Shown here one piece after another: positions 9,371-17,643 of a stretch of 64,000 bases of DNA. The notes below the pieces were generated by a model. It worked only from the letters and a program-made list of their open reading frames with translations. It was not told the DNA's origin and ran no database searches. Origin of the DNA: Limnohabitans sp. T6-5 (lineage in GTDB: Bacteria; Pseudomonadota; Gammaproteobacteria; Burkholderiales; Burkholderiaceae_C). The DNA lies in NCBI RefSeq assembly GCF_003063315.1, contig NZ_NERV01000001.1, positions 372,001 to 436,000 of the forward strand, written 5' to 3'. Made by a program: the position numbers and the translations under genes. Position 1 is the stretch's first letter. Each line of letters opens with the position of its first letter.

Positions 9371-9383
9371 CGAACATGGCTAA
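9009..9383 (+). CDS. Four-helix bundle protein (S23 / 23S rRNA intervening-sequence family)
   Basis: A 124-residue protein with the S23/IVP signature: [27 protein letters not shown], then [19 protein letters not shown] and [14 protein letters not shown]. The family forms a four-helix bundle related to Avd of diversity-generating retroelements and is known from ORFs inside 23S rRNA intervening sequences; its biochemical role is unclear. The start is a GTG at 9009 that lies within the left heptamer arm. The last dozen residues ([12 protein letters not shown]) are encoded by the right arm. The stop overlaps the first codons of dnaJ by 8 bases. Its position between dnaK and dnaJ is not the usual operon layout, so it is most likely an insertion. 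Confidence 0.88.
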   Translation: MRNYRDLLAWQVSFELARLVYELTESFPKHELFGLSAQMRRAAVSIPSNLAEGAGRGGKKDFAHFVTMGRASLNELETQLLLAQALGYCELTDAMQQHIERLFALLNGLRNSLNAQRSTQNEHG

Positions 9384-10518
9384 ACGAGATTTTTACGAAG
9401 TGCTGGGCGTTGCCAAAAACGCCTCGGACGAAGACATCAAAAAGGCGTATCGCAAGCTGGCGATGAAGTACCACCCTGACCGCAATCAGGGGGATGCGGC
9501 CAAGGATGCCGAAGCCAAATTCAAAGAGGTCAAAGAGGCCTACGAGATGCTGTCGGACAGCGAAAAGCGTGCCGCCTTTGACCAATATGGTCATGCGGGG
9601 GTGGACCCCAATATGCGCGGTGGCCCCGGTGGGGCGCAAGGCTTCGGTGGCTTTGGAGATGCGTTCGGCGACATCTTTGGTGACATCTTTGGCGGTCAAG
9701 GCCGAGGTGGTCGCGGCGGTGGTCGCCAGGTGTTCCGGGGCGCTGACCTGAGCTACGCCATGGAGATCACGCTCGAAGAGGCGGCCAATGGCAAAGATTC
9801 GCAGTTGCGCATTCCCAGCTGGGACGAGTGCGACACCTGCCACGGCACGGGCGCCAAACCTGGCACCAGCGCCAAAACCTGCTCGACCTGCCACGGGCAG
9901 GGCCAGGTGCAAATGCGCCAGGGTTTTTTCAGCGTGCAGCAAACCTGCCCGCACTGCCGAGGCACGGGCAAGATCATTCCCGAGCCTTGCGGCATCTGTC
10001 ACGGTCAAGGCAAGGTCAAGAAACAAAAGACGCTGGAAGTCAAAATCCCGGCCGGTATCGACGACGGCATGCGCATCCGCAGCGCAGGCAATGGCGAGCC
10101 GGGCACCAACGGTGGCCCGCCAGGCGACCTGTTCATTGAGATTCGCCTGAAGAAGCACTCGATTTTCGAGCGCGACGGTGACGACCTGCATTGCGCCGTG
10201 CCCATCAGCTTCAGCAAAGCGGCGCTGGGAGGCGAAATCGAGGTGCCCACGCTGGGCGGCAAAGCAGCCATTGACATTCCGGAAGGCACGCAAACCGGCA
10301 AGCAATTTCGCATTCGCGGCAAGGGCATCAAGGGCGTGCGCGGCAGCTATCCGGGCGACTTGTATTGCCACATCACCGTGGAGACCCCGGTCAAGCTCAC
10401 CGAGCACCAGAAAAAATTGCTCAAGGAGTTTGAAGAATCCTTGCAAAAAGGCGGCGGCAAGCACCAACCCAGCGGTGAAGGCTGGACCGACAAGCTCAAG
10501 GGCTTTTTCGGCGGTTAA
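9376..10518 (+). CDS. dnaJ: Molecular chaperone DnaJ (Hsp40)
   Basis: A complete type I Hsp40 of 380 residues. It has a J domain with the HPD motif (KYHPDRNQ, about residues 33-40), a Gly/Phe-rich linker (about 75-115), four zinc-binding CXXCXGXG repeats ([32 protein letters not shown]) and the C-terminal substrate-binding domains. It stimulates DnaK ATPase and delivers clients. No Shine-Dalgarno is visible before the ATG because the heptamer arm runs to 5 bases upstream; the preceding four-helix-bundle ORF overlaps the start, so translational coupling to that ORF is likely (inference). Confidence 0.97.
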   Translation: MAKRDFYEVLGVAKNASDEDIKKAYRKLAMKYHPDRNQGDAAKDAEAKFKEVKEAYEMLSDSEKRAAFDQYGHAGVDPNMRGGPGGAQGFGGFGDAFGDIFGDIFGGQGRGGRGGGRQVFRGADLSYAMEITLEEAANGKDSQLRIPSWDECDTCHGTGAKPGTSAKTCSTCHGQGQVQMRQGFFSVQQTCPHCRGTGKIIPEPCGICHGQGKVKKQKTLEVKIPAGIDDGMRIRSAGNGEPGTNGGPPGDLFIEIRLKKHSIFERDGDDLHCAVPISFSKAALGGEIEVPTLGGKAAIDIPEGTQTGKQFRIRGKGIKGVRGSYPGDLYCHITVETPVKLTEHQKKLLKEFEESLQKGGGKHQPSGEGWTDKLKGFFGG

Positions 10519-10540
10519 ACCCGCACAGTGATGCCATCCC

Positions 10541-10652
10541 AGCTCGTAGGTCGGTGGTCGCAGACCCCGACATGTGCTTGTTGAGCTACCAGGTCTGCAT
10601 GGGCGAATTCGGTCTGCGAGCCATATGTCGGACTCTTCGAGTGCCGACCTAC
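10541..10652. repeat. BIME-like REP pair, copy 1
   Basis: This 112-bp unit begins AGCTC-GTAG-GTCGG-T-GGTC-GCA-GACC-CCGAC. It ends with the opposite-facing hairpin of the ACTC/GAGT type, closing in CCGACCTAC. It lies 23 bases after the dnaJ stop. It is nearly identical to the copy at 10682-10793; I see one difference (GAGCTACC versus GAACTACC). Confidence 0.9.
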
Positions 10653-10681
10653 AAGGCGGAAATTCGCAGGACGATGGTCGC

Positions 10682-10793
10682 AGCTCGTAGGTCGGTGGTC
10701 GCAGACCCCGACATGTGCTTGTTGAACTACCAGGTCTGCATGGGCGAATTCGGTCTGCGAGCCATATGTCGGACTCTTCGAGTGCCGACCTAC
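10682..10793. repeat. BIME-like REP pair, copy 2
   Basis: Second 112-bp copy of the head-to-tail REP pair, separated from copy 1 by 29 bases. The two GTAG headers face outward at both ends, the usual arrangement of a bacterial interspersed mosaic element. Confidence 0.9.
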
Positions 10794-10811
10794 TTAACCA
10801 CTGTGACCGAT

Positions 10812-10852
10812 CCCAAGGCCGTTTGACTTGCGTCAAACGGCCTTGGGCTTTT
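10812..10852 (+). terminator. Strong intrinsic terminator of the dnaK-dnaJ transcript
   Basis: A perfect 16-bp stem (10812-10827 with 10832-10847, GGCCGTTTGAC/GTCAAACGGCC in its upper part) has a TTGC loop and is followed by CTTTT. It ends 17 bases before the metallo-hydrolase ATG, separating the two transcripts. Confidence 0.85.
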
Positions 10853-10869
10853 GCGCCCACCATGGCAGG

Positions 10870-12234
10870 ATGACTGCCACCATCACCTTTCTGGGCGGAG
10901 CTGACACCGTCACAGGCTCCAAATACCTGATCGAGCACAACCAAAAGCGGCTGTTGGTCGATTGCGGCTTGTTTCAGGGTTACAAACAACTGCGCTTGCG
11001 CAACTGGAGCCCCCTGCCTGCCAACCCGGCGCACATTGATGCGGTGGTGTTGACCCATGCGCACCTGGACCACAGCGGGTACTTGCCCTTGCTGGTGAAA
11101 AACGGATTCAGGGGCCGTGTGCATGCCACCTCGGCCACTTGCGATCTGGTCAGCATCTTGTTGCCTGACAGCGGGCACATCCAGGAAGAAGACGCATTTT
11201 TCGCCAACCGACACGGTTTTTCCAAACACGCCCCTGCCTTGCCGCTGTACACCCAACAAGAAGCCACTCACTGCCTCAAGCAATTGCACGCGGAACATCA
11301 GGGGGAATGGTTCGAGCCCATTCGCGGCTGGAAGGCACGCTTTCAGCCGGCAGGACACATTCTGGGCGCAGCGAGTTTGCTGCTGGATGTGGCGGGGCGC
11401 CGCATCTTGTTTTCTGGCGATCTGGGCCGCACGGACGACCCCTTGATGAACCCGCCCGAGCCGCCACCCCAGGCGGACACGGTGCTGATCGAGTCGACCT
11501 ACGGCGACCGCCAGCATCCCAAAGAGAAACTGTTTGAAGAGCTGGGACCCCTGCTGCACAAATTGGCAGCGCGCGGTGGTGTGTCTGTGGTGCCAGTGTT
11601 CGCGGTGGGGCGGGCACAGGCGGTGCTGCACACGATCGCGCAACTCAAGGCGGCGGGAGAAATTCCACACGGTTTACCGATTTTTCTGGACAGCCCCATG
11701 GCCATCCACACCACCGCCCTGTTTGGACGCCATCCCGGCGAGCACCGCCTGAGCGTGCAGGAAGTGCGCAATATGGACCATGTGGCCACCATGCTGGAGA
11801 CACCCGAGCAGTCCAAATCACTGGCCAAGCGACATGGTCCCATGGTGATTTTGGCGGCCAGTAGCATGGCCACCGGTGGGCGCGTGCTGCACCATCTGGC
11901 GCAATATGCGGGCGACCACCGCAACATGATCATCCTGACGGGCTATCAGGCTCCAGGCACGCGTGGCGCATGGCTGGCCAGTGGCAGCAAGACCATCCGC
12001 ATCCATGCCCAAGATGTGGCGGTGCGCGCCGAGGTGGTGCAAATCGAGTCGGCATCTGCCCATGCAGACGCCAACCAATTGCTGAGCTGGCTGCACAAGA
12101 TACCCAGCGCCCCCGGGCAGGTGTTTGTGGTGCACGGCGAACGCGAGGCCTCGGACATGCTGCGTCAGCGCATTGAGCACGAGATCAAATGGCGCGCATT
12201 GGTGCCTGAACAAGGCTCGGTCTGGCCTTTGTAG
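10870..12234 (+). CDS. MBL-fold beta-CASP metallo-hydrolase (RNA-processing exonuclease type)
   Basis: A 454-residue protein of the beta-CASP/RMMBL family. The metal-binding motif HAHLDHSG lies at residues 63-70. Further motifs are FQPAGHILGAASLLLD, FSGDLGR, ESTYGDR, the beta-CASP region with FAVGRAQAVL and DSPMAIHTT, and the C-terminal SASAHADANQLLSW and FVVHGE motifs. Relatives cut or trim RNA (CPSF73-like). The ATG at 10870 gives the standard N-terminus; an upstream extension would enter the terminator. It is a single-gene unit between two REP clusters, and no partner gene is apparent. Confidence 0.9.
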   Translation: MTATITFLGGADTVTGSKYLIEHNQKRLLVDCGLFQGYKQLRLRNWSPLPANPAHIDAVVLTHAHLDHSGYLPLLVKNGFRGRVHATSATCDLVSILLPDSGHIQEEDAFFANRHGFSKHAPALPLYTQQEATHCLKQLHAEHQGEWFEPIRGWKARFQPAGHILGAASLLLDVAGRRILFSGDLGRTDDPLMNPPEPPPQADTVLIESTYGDRQHPKEKLFEELGPLLHKLAARGGVSVVPVFAVGRAQAVLHTIAQLKAAGEIPHGLPIFLDSPMAIHTTALFGRHPGEHRLSVQEVRNMDHVATMLETPEQSKSLAKRHGPMVILAASSMATGGRVLHHLAQYAGDHRNMIILTGYQAPGTRGAWLASGSKTIRIHAQDVAVRAEVVQIESASAHADANQLLSWLHKIPSAPGQVFVVHGEREASDMLRQRIEHEIKWRALVPEQGSVWPL

Positions 12235-12265
12235 CTGCACGGGGTTTGTCTGAATTCTGGGAGAT

Positions 12266-12511
12266 GGGCGGCTTCTGCCCCGACATGGGCCTGAGCAAAA
12301 CCAACAGCGTCGGACTCTGCGAGTGCCGACCTACGGGAAGGCCATTTATAGGTCGGTGGCTTCAGCCCCGACATGGGCCTGCGCATCAACCAACAACGTC
12401 GGACTCTGCGAGTGCCGACCTACGGGAAGGACTGTTGTAGGTCGGTGGCTTCAGCCCCGACATGGGCCTGAGCAAAACCAACAACGACGGATTCTGCGAG
12501 TGCCGACCTAC
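12266..12511. repeat. Array of three REP pairs (12266-12334, 12348-12423, 12437-12511)
   Basis: Each unit has a GGC/GCC-type hairpin (GTAG-GTCGG-T-GGC-TTCA-GCC-CCGAC; the first copy lacks the header) followed by an opposite ACTC/GAGT-type hairpin ending CCGACCTAC. The last unit's closing CTAC overlaps the 3' end of the DUF1854 gene on the minus strand, and its GTAG supplies that gene's TAG stop codon. Confidence 0.88.
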
Positions 12512-12972
12512 AAAAAGCGGTCCAGCAGCTTGCGCGAGTGTTTGTCCATGGCTGCGAGATCGCGGATCATGTATTGCACGCCATCGGCGTCGTTGATCAG
12601 CAGCACCGTGCCCGTCAGGCGTCGAATGTCTTCTTCGCCCTTGAGCAGGAACTGGCTCACCCCCCGGTCGGTCATCACCGTCCAGGTGCTGGGCGTGGCA
12701 AAGCTGCTGACACCCTCCAGACGCAGGATTTCGGGCAGAAATTCGCGTTCATTGAGTGCCTGCAAGACGGTGGTGCGCAGGGCAGCATCGAGCTTGGCCA
12801 TGTCGGCTATCCAGAGCAGTTCATGCCCTTCGGCATCCATCAGGGCAATGCCCTGCTCGGGTGAGGTCACGGGGTAAGCCCGCAGCGCGGTCACCGGCGC
12901 GTGGCGGGTCCCGTCGTCCATTAGCAGTGTCCAACGGCCAAAAGCATCGCATTGCAAATCAAACGGGGTCAT
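12508..12972 (-). CDS. DUF1854 family protein associated with cyanophycin metabolism
   Basis: A 154-residue protein matching the DUF1854 family that accompanies cyanophycin synthetase loci in Burkholderiales. Typical stretches are AYPVTSPEQGIALMDAEGHELLWI, LREFLPEI-like NEREFLPEILRLEGVSSFATPSTWTVMTDRG and LLINDADGVQYMIRDLAAMDKHSRKLLDRFL. Its start overlaps the end of the ABC transporter gene by 4 bases, so the two are co-translated. The molecular role is unknown. Its stop codon is the TAG of a REP header, so the natural C-terminus may have been altered when the repeat arrived. Confidence 0.82.
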   Translation of the reverse strand: MTPFDLQCDAFGRWTLLMDDGTRHAPVTALRAYPVTSPEQGIALMDAEGHELLWIADMAKLDAALRTTVLQALNEREFLPEILRLEGVSSFATPSTWTVMTDRGVSQFLLKGEEDIRRLTGTVLLINDADGVQYMIRDLAAMDKHSRKLLDRFL

Positions 12973-15269
12973 GCGCTCACCTTTTGTTCTTCTGTGCTGC
13001 CACTCAACACCGCTTCGGCTTCGGCCTGGCGCTGCTGCGCTTCATAAAGGCGCCAATACGCACCCTGCGCTTCGATCAGTTGGTCGTGCGAGCCCTCTTC
13101 CACCACCACGCCTTTGTCCATGACCACCAGGCGGTCGGCCTTGCGCAAGGTGGACAGGCGGTGCGCGATGGCGATGGTGGTGCGACCACGCACCAGGTTG
13201 TCCAGGGCACGCTGGATTTCTTTTTCGGTCTCGGTGTCCACCGCCGAAGTGGCCTCGTCCAGAATCAAAATGCGCGGGTTGATCAGCAGGGCACGCGCAA
13301 TCGAGATGCGTTGGCGCTCTCCACCCGACAGGCCCTGCCCCCGCTCACCCACCAAAGAGTCATAACCCTGCGGCATGCGCAAGATGAATTCGTGGGCATG
13401 GGCTGCGCGGGCAGCGGTCACGATGTCTTCGCGGGTCGCCCCAGGCTTGCCGTAGGCAATGTTGTCAGCGATCGTGCCGAAGAACAAGAAAGGCTCTTGC
13501 AAGACCAGACCAATCTGGCTGCGGTAGTCGGCGATTTTGAGTTGGCGGATGTCGGTGCCATCGAGCTCAATCGCGCCTTCGGTCAGGTCATAAAAGCGAC
13601 AGATCAGGTTGACCAGCGTGCTCTTGCCTGAGCCGCTGTGCCCCACCAGACCAATCATCTGACCGGGTTGGATGTCGAGGTTGAGCTGGCGGATGACGGC
13701 GCGGTTGCCGTAGCGGAAACCGGCATCGCGCACCGTGATGCGTCCTTGAACCTGTGGCAGCGGCAATGGGTTCATGGGCTCGGGCACGCTGGAGACGTGG
13801 TCCAGGATGTCAAAAATGCGCTTGGCGCCCGAGGCGGCTTTTTGGGTGTGCGAGACGATGCGGCTCATCGTGTCCAAACGGCCATAAAAGCGGCCGATGT
13901 AGGCCAGGAATGCGGTCAGCACACCCACCGTGATCTTGTCGTCCGACACCAGCCAGATGCCAAAGCCCCAGACCACCAGCAAACCCACTTCGGTCATGAG
14001 GGTGACCGTGGGCGAGAACAAGGCCCAGACGCGGTTGAGTCGGTCATTGACCATCAGGTTGTGGCGGTTGGCGTCTTTGAACCGCGTGGCTTCGCGGTCT
14101 TCCTGGGCAAATGCCTTGACCACGCGGATGCCGGGGATGGTGTCGGCCAGCACATTGGTCACTTCGGCCCAAACGCGGTCGATTTTTTCAAAACCGGTGC
14201 GCAAACGCTCGCGCACCACATGGATCAACCAGCCGATGAAGGGCAAGGGCAACAAGGTCACCATGGCCAAGGTGGGGTTGATGGTGAACAGGATGACTGC
14301 CGTCATCAGGATCATCAGCACGTCGGTGGCGAAGTCCAGCAGGTGCAGGGACAAGAACACGTTGATGCGGTCGGTCTCGTTGCCGATGCGAGCGATCAGG
14401 TCACCGGTGCGGCGATCGCCGAAATACTCCAACGACAACTTGAGCAAATGCTCGTAGGTGCTGGTGCGCAAGTCTGCACCAATCCGCTCAGACACCAGCG
14501 CCAGGATGTAGGTCTTGGCCCAGCCCAAACCCCAGGCCAACAAAGCGGCGCCAAGCAAGCCCAGCAAATACATGGACACCAGTCCCGGATCAATCGCCTT
14601 GCCGTTTTGATAGGGAATCAGGATGTCGTCCATCAAGGGCATCGTCAGGTAGGGGGGTACCAAGGTCGCGGCCGTGGCCGCCAAGGTCAGCACAAAACCT
14701 GCCAGCAAAGAGCCCTGGTAGGGCTTGGCAAAGCGCCACAGCTTGAACAAAGTCCACGTCGAAGGGGGAGTGAGGTCCTCACGGCCACATTGCGGACATT
14801 CGTCCTCATCGTCACGCATGGGGCTTTGGCAAACCGGGCAAAGCGAGCGTGTCAACACCGTTTGCAGCGGGCGCCCCTGCGAAACGCTGCCCAAGTTCGC
14901 CAACTGGCTTTCAAATTGCACGACCCATCGGGCCACTGCCGCTTGCAGACCCAAAGTGAATCGCCAGACCGCCAAGCGGCCTTGTGGAGACGACAGCTCC
15001 AATGTGCCCACCCCCGCGTGATCGCTCAATTTGAGGGACAAATCGGGCTGCAAAGCCCAGCTGCGCCAACTTTTTTCAGGGCCGTCAGGTGATAAAACCC
15101 GCCGATCGGTCAAAATAATGACATTTTTAGCGAACTGTAGTTGACCATTGAGGTCAACCTCCAAGCAAGCTAACGCGTTTTCATCAGAATGAAGGTGCGC
15201 TGAAACCTCGGTTTGCCATGCGTCTGGAACCACTTGACGCAGCAAAACAGAGGAAGGTGTTGAGATCAT
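12969..15269 (-). CDS. ABC transporter, fused permease and ATPase, cyanophycin-associated
   Basis: A 766-residue half-transporter of the exporter type. An unusual soluble N-terminal region of about 180 residues ends in a zinc ribbon (CPVCQSPMRDDEDECPQCG). A six-helix permease domain follows (about residues 200-480), then an ATPase with GLVGHSGSGKSTL, GLSGGERQRISIARALL and LILDEATSAVD. Exporters of this kind usually work as homodimers. The start at 15269 (MISTPSSVLLRQVVP) is chosen because the open frame runs far upstream, antisense to cphA', and that part is not coding. It is divergent from cphA' and co-translated with the DUF1854 gene. The substrate is unknown; cyanophycin-related peptides or precursors are a guess from context. 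Confidence 0.88.
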   Translation of the reverse strand: MISTPSSVLLRQVVPDAWQTEVSAHLHSDENALACLEVDLNGQLQFAKNVIILTDRRVLSPDGPEKSWRSWALQPDLSLKLSDHAGVGTLELSSPQGRLAVWRFTLGLQAAVARWVVQFESQLANLGSVSQGRPLQTVLTRSLCPVCQSPMRDDEDECPQCGREDLTPPSTWTLFKLWRFAKPYQGSLLAGFVLTLAATAATLVPPYLTMPLMDDILIPYQNGKAIDPGLVSMYLLGLLGAALLAWGLGWAKTYILALVSERIGADLRTSTYEHLLKLSLEYFGDRRTGDLIARIGNETDRINVFLSLHLLDFATDVLMILMTAVILFTINPTLAMVTLLPLPFIGWLIHVVRERLRTGFEKIDRVWAEVTNVLADTIPGIRVVKAFAQEDREATRFKDANRHNLMVNDRLNRVWALFSPTVTLMTEVGLLVVWGFGIWLVSDDKITVGVLTAFLAYIGRFYGRLDTMSRIVSHTQKAASGAKRIFDILDHVSSVPEPMNPLPLPQVQGRITVRDAGFRYGNRAVIRQLNLDIQPGQMIGLVGHSGSGKSTLVNLICRFYDLTEGAIELDGTDIRQLKIADYRSQIGLVLQEPFLFFGTIADNIAYGKPGATREDIVTAARAAHAHEFILRMPQGYDSLVGERGQGLSGGERQRISIARALLINPRILILDEATSAVDTETEKEIQRALDNLVRGRTTIAIAHRLSTLRKADRLVVMDKGVVVEEGSHDQLIEAQGAYWRLYEAQQRQAEAEAVLSGSTEEQKVSA

Positions 15270-15437
15270 GAAGATTGAACCGCAAGTAGCCCGACCTGCC
15301 ATTTGGCCAGCCGAGACAGAAAAACAACCATTGATGTGGCCAACGACTGCAACAACACTGCCCATGTATCTTTCGAACCCTGAGCTTCTTGCCAGCGCCA
15401 CCATCGGCCGGTCATTGTATCGTTGCCCCTCCAAGCC

Positions 15438-17609
15438 ATGAGCGCCAAAAACATCCAATTCCTGCGCCTGACCTATTTGCGCGGACCCAACATCTGGACT
15501 TACCGCTCGGTCATCGAAGCTCTGATCGACATTGGCGAGCTGGAAGACTTCCCCTCCAACCTGCTGCCGGGTTTCAATGACCGGCTCAAAGCCTGGTTGC
15601 CCCAAATGATCGAGCACCGCTGCACCCCTGGTGTGCGGGGCGGCTTCTTCCAGCGCCTGGACAACGGCACTTGGGCGGGCCACATTCTTGAACACGTCAG
15701 CCTGGAACTGCAAACCCGCGCGGGCATGCCCATGGGTTTTGGCAAAGCGCGCGAAGCCGGGCCTCGCGGCGTTTACAAAGTGGTGATCCGCACCGACCAT
15801 GAAACCGTGGGACGCAACTCTCTGGAAATGGCCCGCGAACTGATTCTGGCGGCCATCCATGACACCCCCTACGACGTGCCTGGAGCGATTGCCAAGCTGA
15901 CCGACATGGTGGACGCCCTGTATGTCGGCCCCAGCACGGCCAGCATTGTGGAGGCTGCTTACGAGCGCCGCGTGCCCTACATTCGACTGAACGCAGGCAA
16001 TCTGGTGCAACTGGGCCATGGCGTGAACCAGCGCCGCATTTGGACGGCCGAGACCGACCGCACCAGCGCCATTGCCGAAGGCATCTCCAAAGACAAGGAC
16101 CTGACCAAAAACCTGCTGGCCATGTGTGGCGTGCCGGTGCCCGAAGGCCAGGTGGTGGACAGCCCTGCGGCGGCCTGGGCAGCGGCGCAAGACATGGGTC
16201 TGCCTGTCTGCGTCAAACCCAGCGATGGCAACCGTGCCCGGGGCGTGTCGCTGGACCTGAACACCCAGGCCGACGTCGAAGCGGCCTACGCCATCGCGCT
16301 GGAGCAAGGCAGCGAAGTCATCGTGGAACGCTTCATTCGCGGCTCCGAACACCGCCTGCTGGTGGTCGGCGACCGCATGGTGGCCGCCAGCCAGGGCGAA
16401 ACCGCCAGCATTCTGGGCGACGGTCAACACACTGTGCGCGAACTCGTGGCGCTGCAAATCAATGCCGACCCGCGCCGAGGCAGCGACGGCAACCTGCCTC
16501 TCGAATTGGTCAAGCTGCGTGAAAACAGCCCCGAAGTGCTCGAACTGGCCCGCCAGGGCCTGACCCCCGACAGCGTGCCTGAAGCTGGCCGTGAAGTCCT
16601 GGTCAAGCGCACCGGCAACATGACCACCGACATCACCGATGTGGTGCACCCCGACGTGGCCGCGCAGGCCGTGCTGGCCGCCCGCATGGTGGGCCTGGAC
16701 ATTGCGGGAGTGGACGTCGTGACCCCGGACATCCGCCAACCCCTGGGCACCCAGGGCGTGGTGGTGGAAGTCAATGCCGGCCCCAGCCTGCTGATGCACC
16801 TGAACCCTGCCGTGGGCCAGCCCCGGCCTGTGGGCCAGGCCATTGCCGAGCACCTGATCCCCGCCCGTGAAACCGGTCGCATCCCGGTGATTGGCCTGAT
16901 GGGCGATGGTGACACCACCCGCAGTGCCAAGCTGATTGCCTGGCTTTTGCATCTTCAGGGCCTGTACACCGGTCTGGCCTGCGCCGATGGCCTGTTCATG
17001 AAACAGCGTTGCCTGCAAACCCGCAATGCCATGGACTTCGATCAGGCGGAGCGGCTGCTGATCAACCGCTCGGTCGAGGCAGCGGTCTTTGAAAGCGACG
17101 CCCGCCACCTGCTGACCCAGGGTCTGCCCTATGACCGTTGCCAGGTCGGCATCGTCACCCGCATGCCCAAAGCCGCGCCACTGGAAGACCTGTATCCCGG
17201 CCCCGATGAGAAGATGGCCAGCTACATCCGCACCCAGATTGATCTGGTGTTGCCCCACGGTTATGCCGTGCTCCATGCCGCCGATGAAGCTGTGGCCGAT
17301 CTGGCGCAGTACAGCGATGGCGGGGTCATCTTTTATGCGCAGGAAGAAGCCGAGCCCCGCCTGAACGCACACCGCATTGAAGGTGGCCGAGTGGGCTTTT
17401 GGCGCGAGGGTCAGCTGATCCTGGCAGAAGGCAGCAAAGAACAATCGGTGCTGTCCATCCAACGCCCCGCTGTGTCGCGTTTGCTGAAAACCGAAACACT
17501 GACTCAAACCGACATGCTGATTGCCGCTTGCGCCGCCTGGGCGCTGGACCTGAGCCCGGATTTGATCCGCGCTGGCGTCAAGAGTTACGGTCAAACCACC
17601 TCCGTCTGA
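15438..17609 (+). CDS. cphA': Cyanophycin synthetase-like protein with degenerate Mur-ligase P-loop
   Basis: A 723-residue homologue of cyanophycin synthetase. The N-terminal domain and ATP-grasp domain look intact (about residues 160-480, with VKPSDGNRARGVSLDL, VERFIRGSEHRLLVVG and VVEVNAGPSLLMHL). The Mur-ligase-like domain carries GLMGDGDTTRSAK where active CphA has TGTNGKTTT; the P-loop lysine is replaced by Asp492. One of the two ligase activities is therefore probably lost. In established terms, CphA has two ATP-dependent sites, and forms such as CphA2 with one dead site use beta-Asp-Arg dipeptide. The ATG at 15438 is preferred over an in-frame ATG five codons upstream. It is followed after 34 bases by cphA. 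Confidence 0.88.
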   Translation: MSAKNIQFLRLTYLRGPNIWTYRSVIEALIDIGELEDFPSNLLPGFNDRLKAWLPQMIEHRCTPGVRGGFFQRLDNGTWAGHILEHVSLELQTRAGMPMGFGKAREAGPRGVYKVVIRTDHETVGRNSLEMARELILAAIHDTPYDVPGAIAKLTDMVDALYVGPSTASIVEAAYERRVPYIRLNAGNLVQLGHGVNQRRIWTAETDRTSAIAEGISKDKDLTKNLLAMCGVPVPEGQVVDSPAAAWAAAQDMGLPVCVKPSDGNRARGVSLDLNTQADVEAAYAIALEQGSEVIVERFIRGSEHRLLVVGDRMVAASQGETASILGDGQHTVRELVALQINADPRRGSDGNLPLELVKLRENSPEVLELARQGLTPDSVPEAGREVLVKRTGNMTTDITDVVHPDVAAQAVLAARMVGLDIAGVDVVTPDIRQPLGTQGVVVEVNAGPSLLMHLNPAVGQPRPVGQAIAEHLIPARETGRIPVIGLMGDGDTTRSAKLIAWLLHLQGLYTGLACADGLFMKQRCLQTRNAMDFDQAERLLINRSVEAAVFESDARHLLTQGLPYDRCQVGIVTRMPKAAPLEDLYPGPDEKMASYIRTQIDLVLPHGYAVLHAADEAVADLAQYSDGGVIFYAQEEAEPRLNAHRIEGGRVGFWREGQLILAEGSKEQSVLSIQRPAVSRLLKTETLTQTDMLIAACAAWALDLSPDLIRAGVKSYGQTTSV

Positions 17610-17643
17610 AGCGGCCCCAGAAGAACAACAGGAACCCATATTC

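Noticed and set aside
10554..10826. A 90-codon plus-strand frame after dnaJ
   Set aside because: It translates the two REP pairs; the internal amino acid repeat simply mirrors the DNA repeat.
9346..11670. A 774-codon minus-strand frame across dnaJ and the metallo-hydrolase gene
   Set aside because: It is antisense to two well-identified genes and passes through REP repeats; the translation is His/Gln/Gly-rich shadow sequence.
10541..12511. Possible CRISPR array
   Set aside because: The repeats are hairpins in head-to-tail pairs with irregular spacing and near-identical spacers; no cas genes are near. They are REP/BIME elements.
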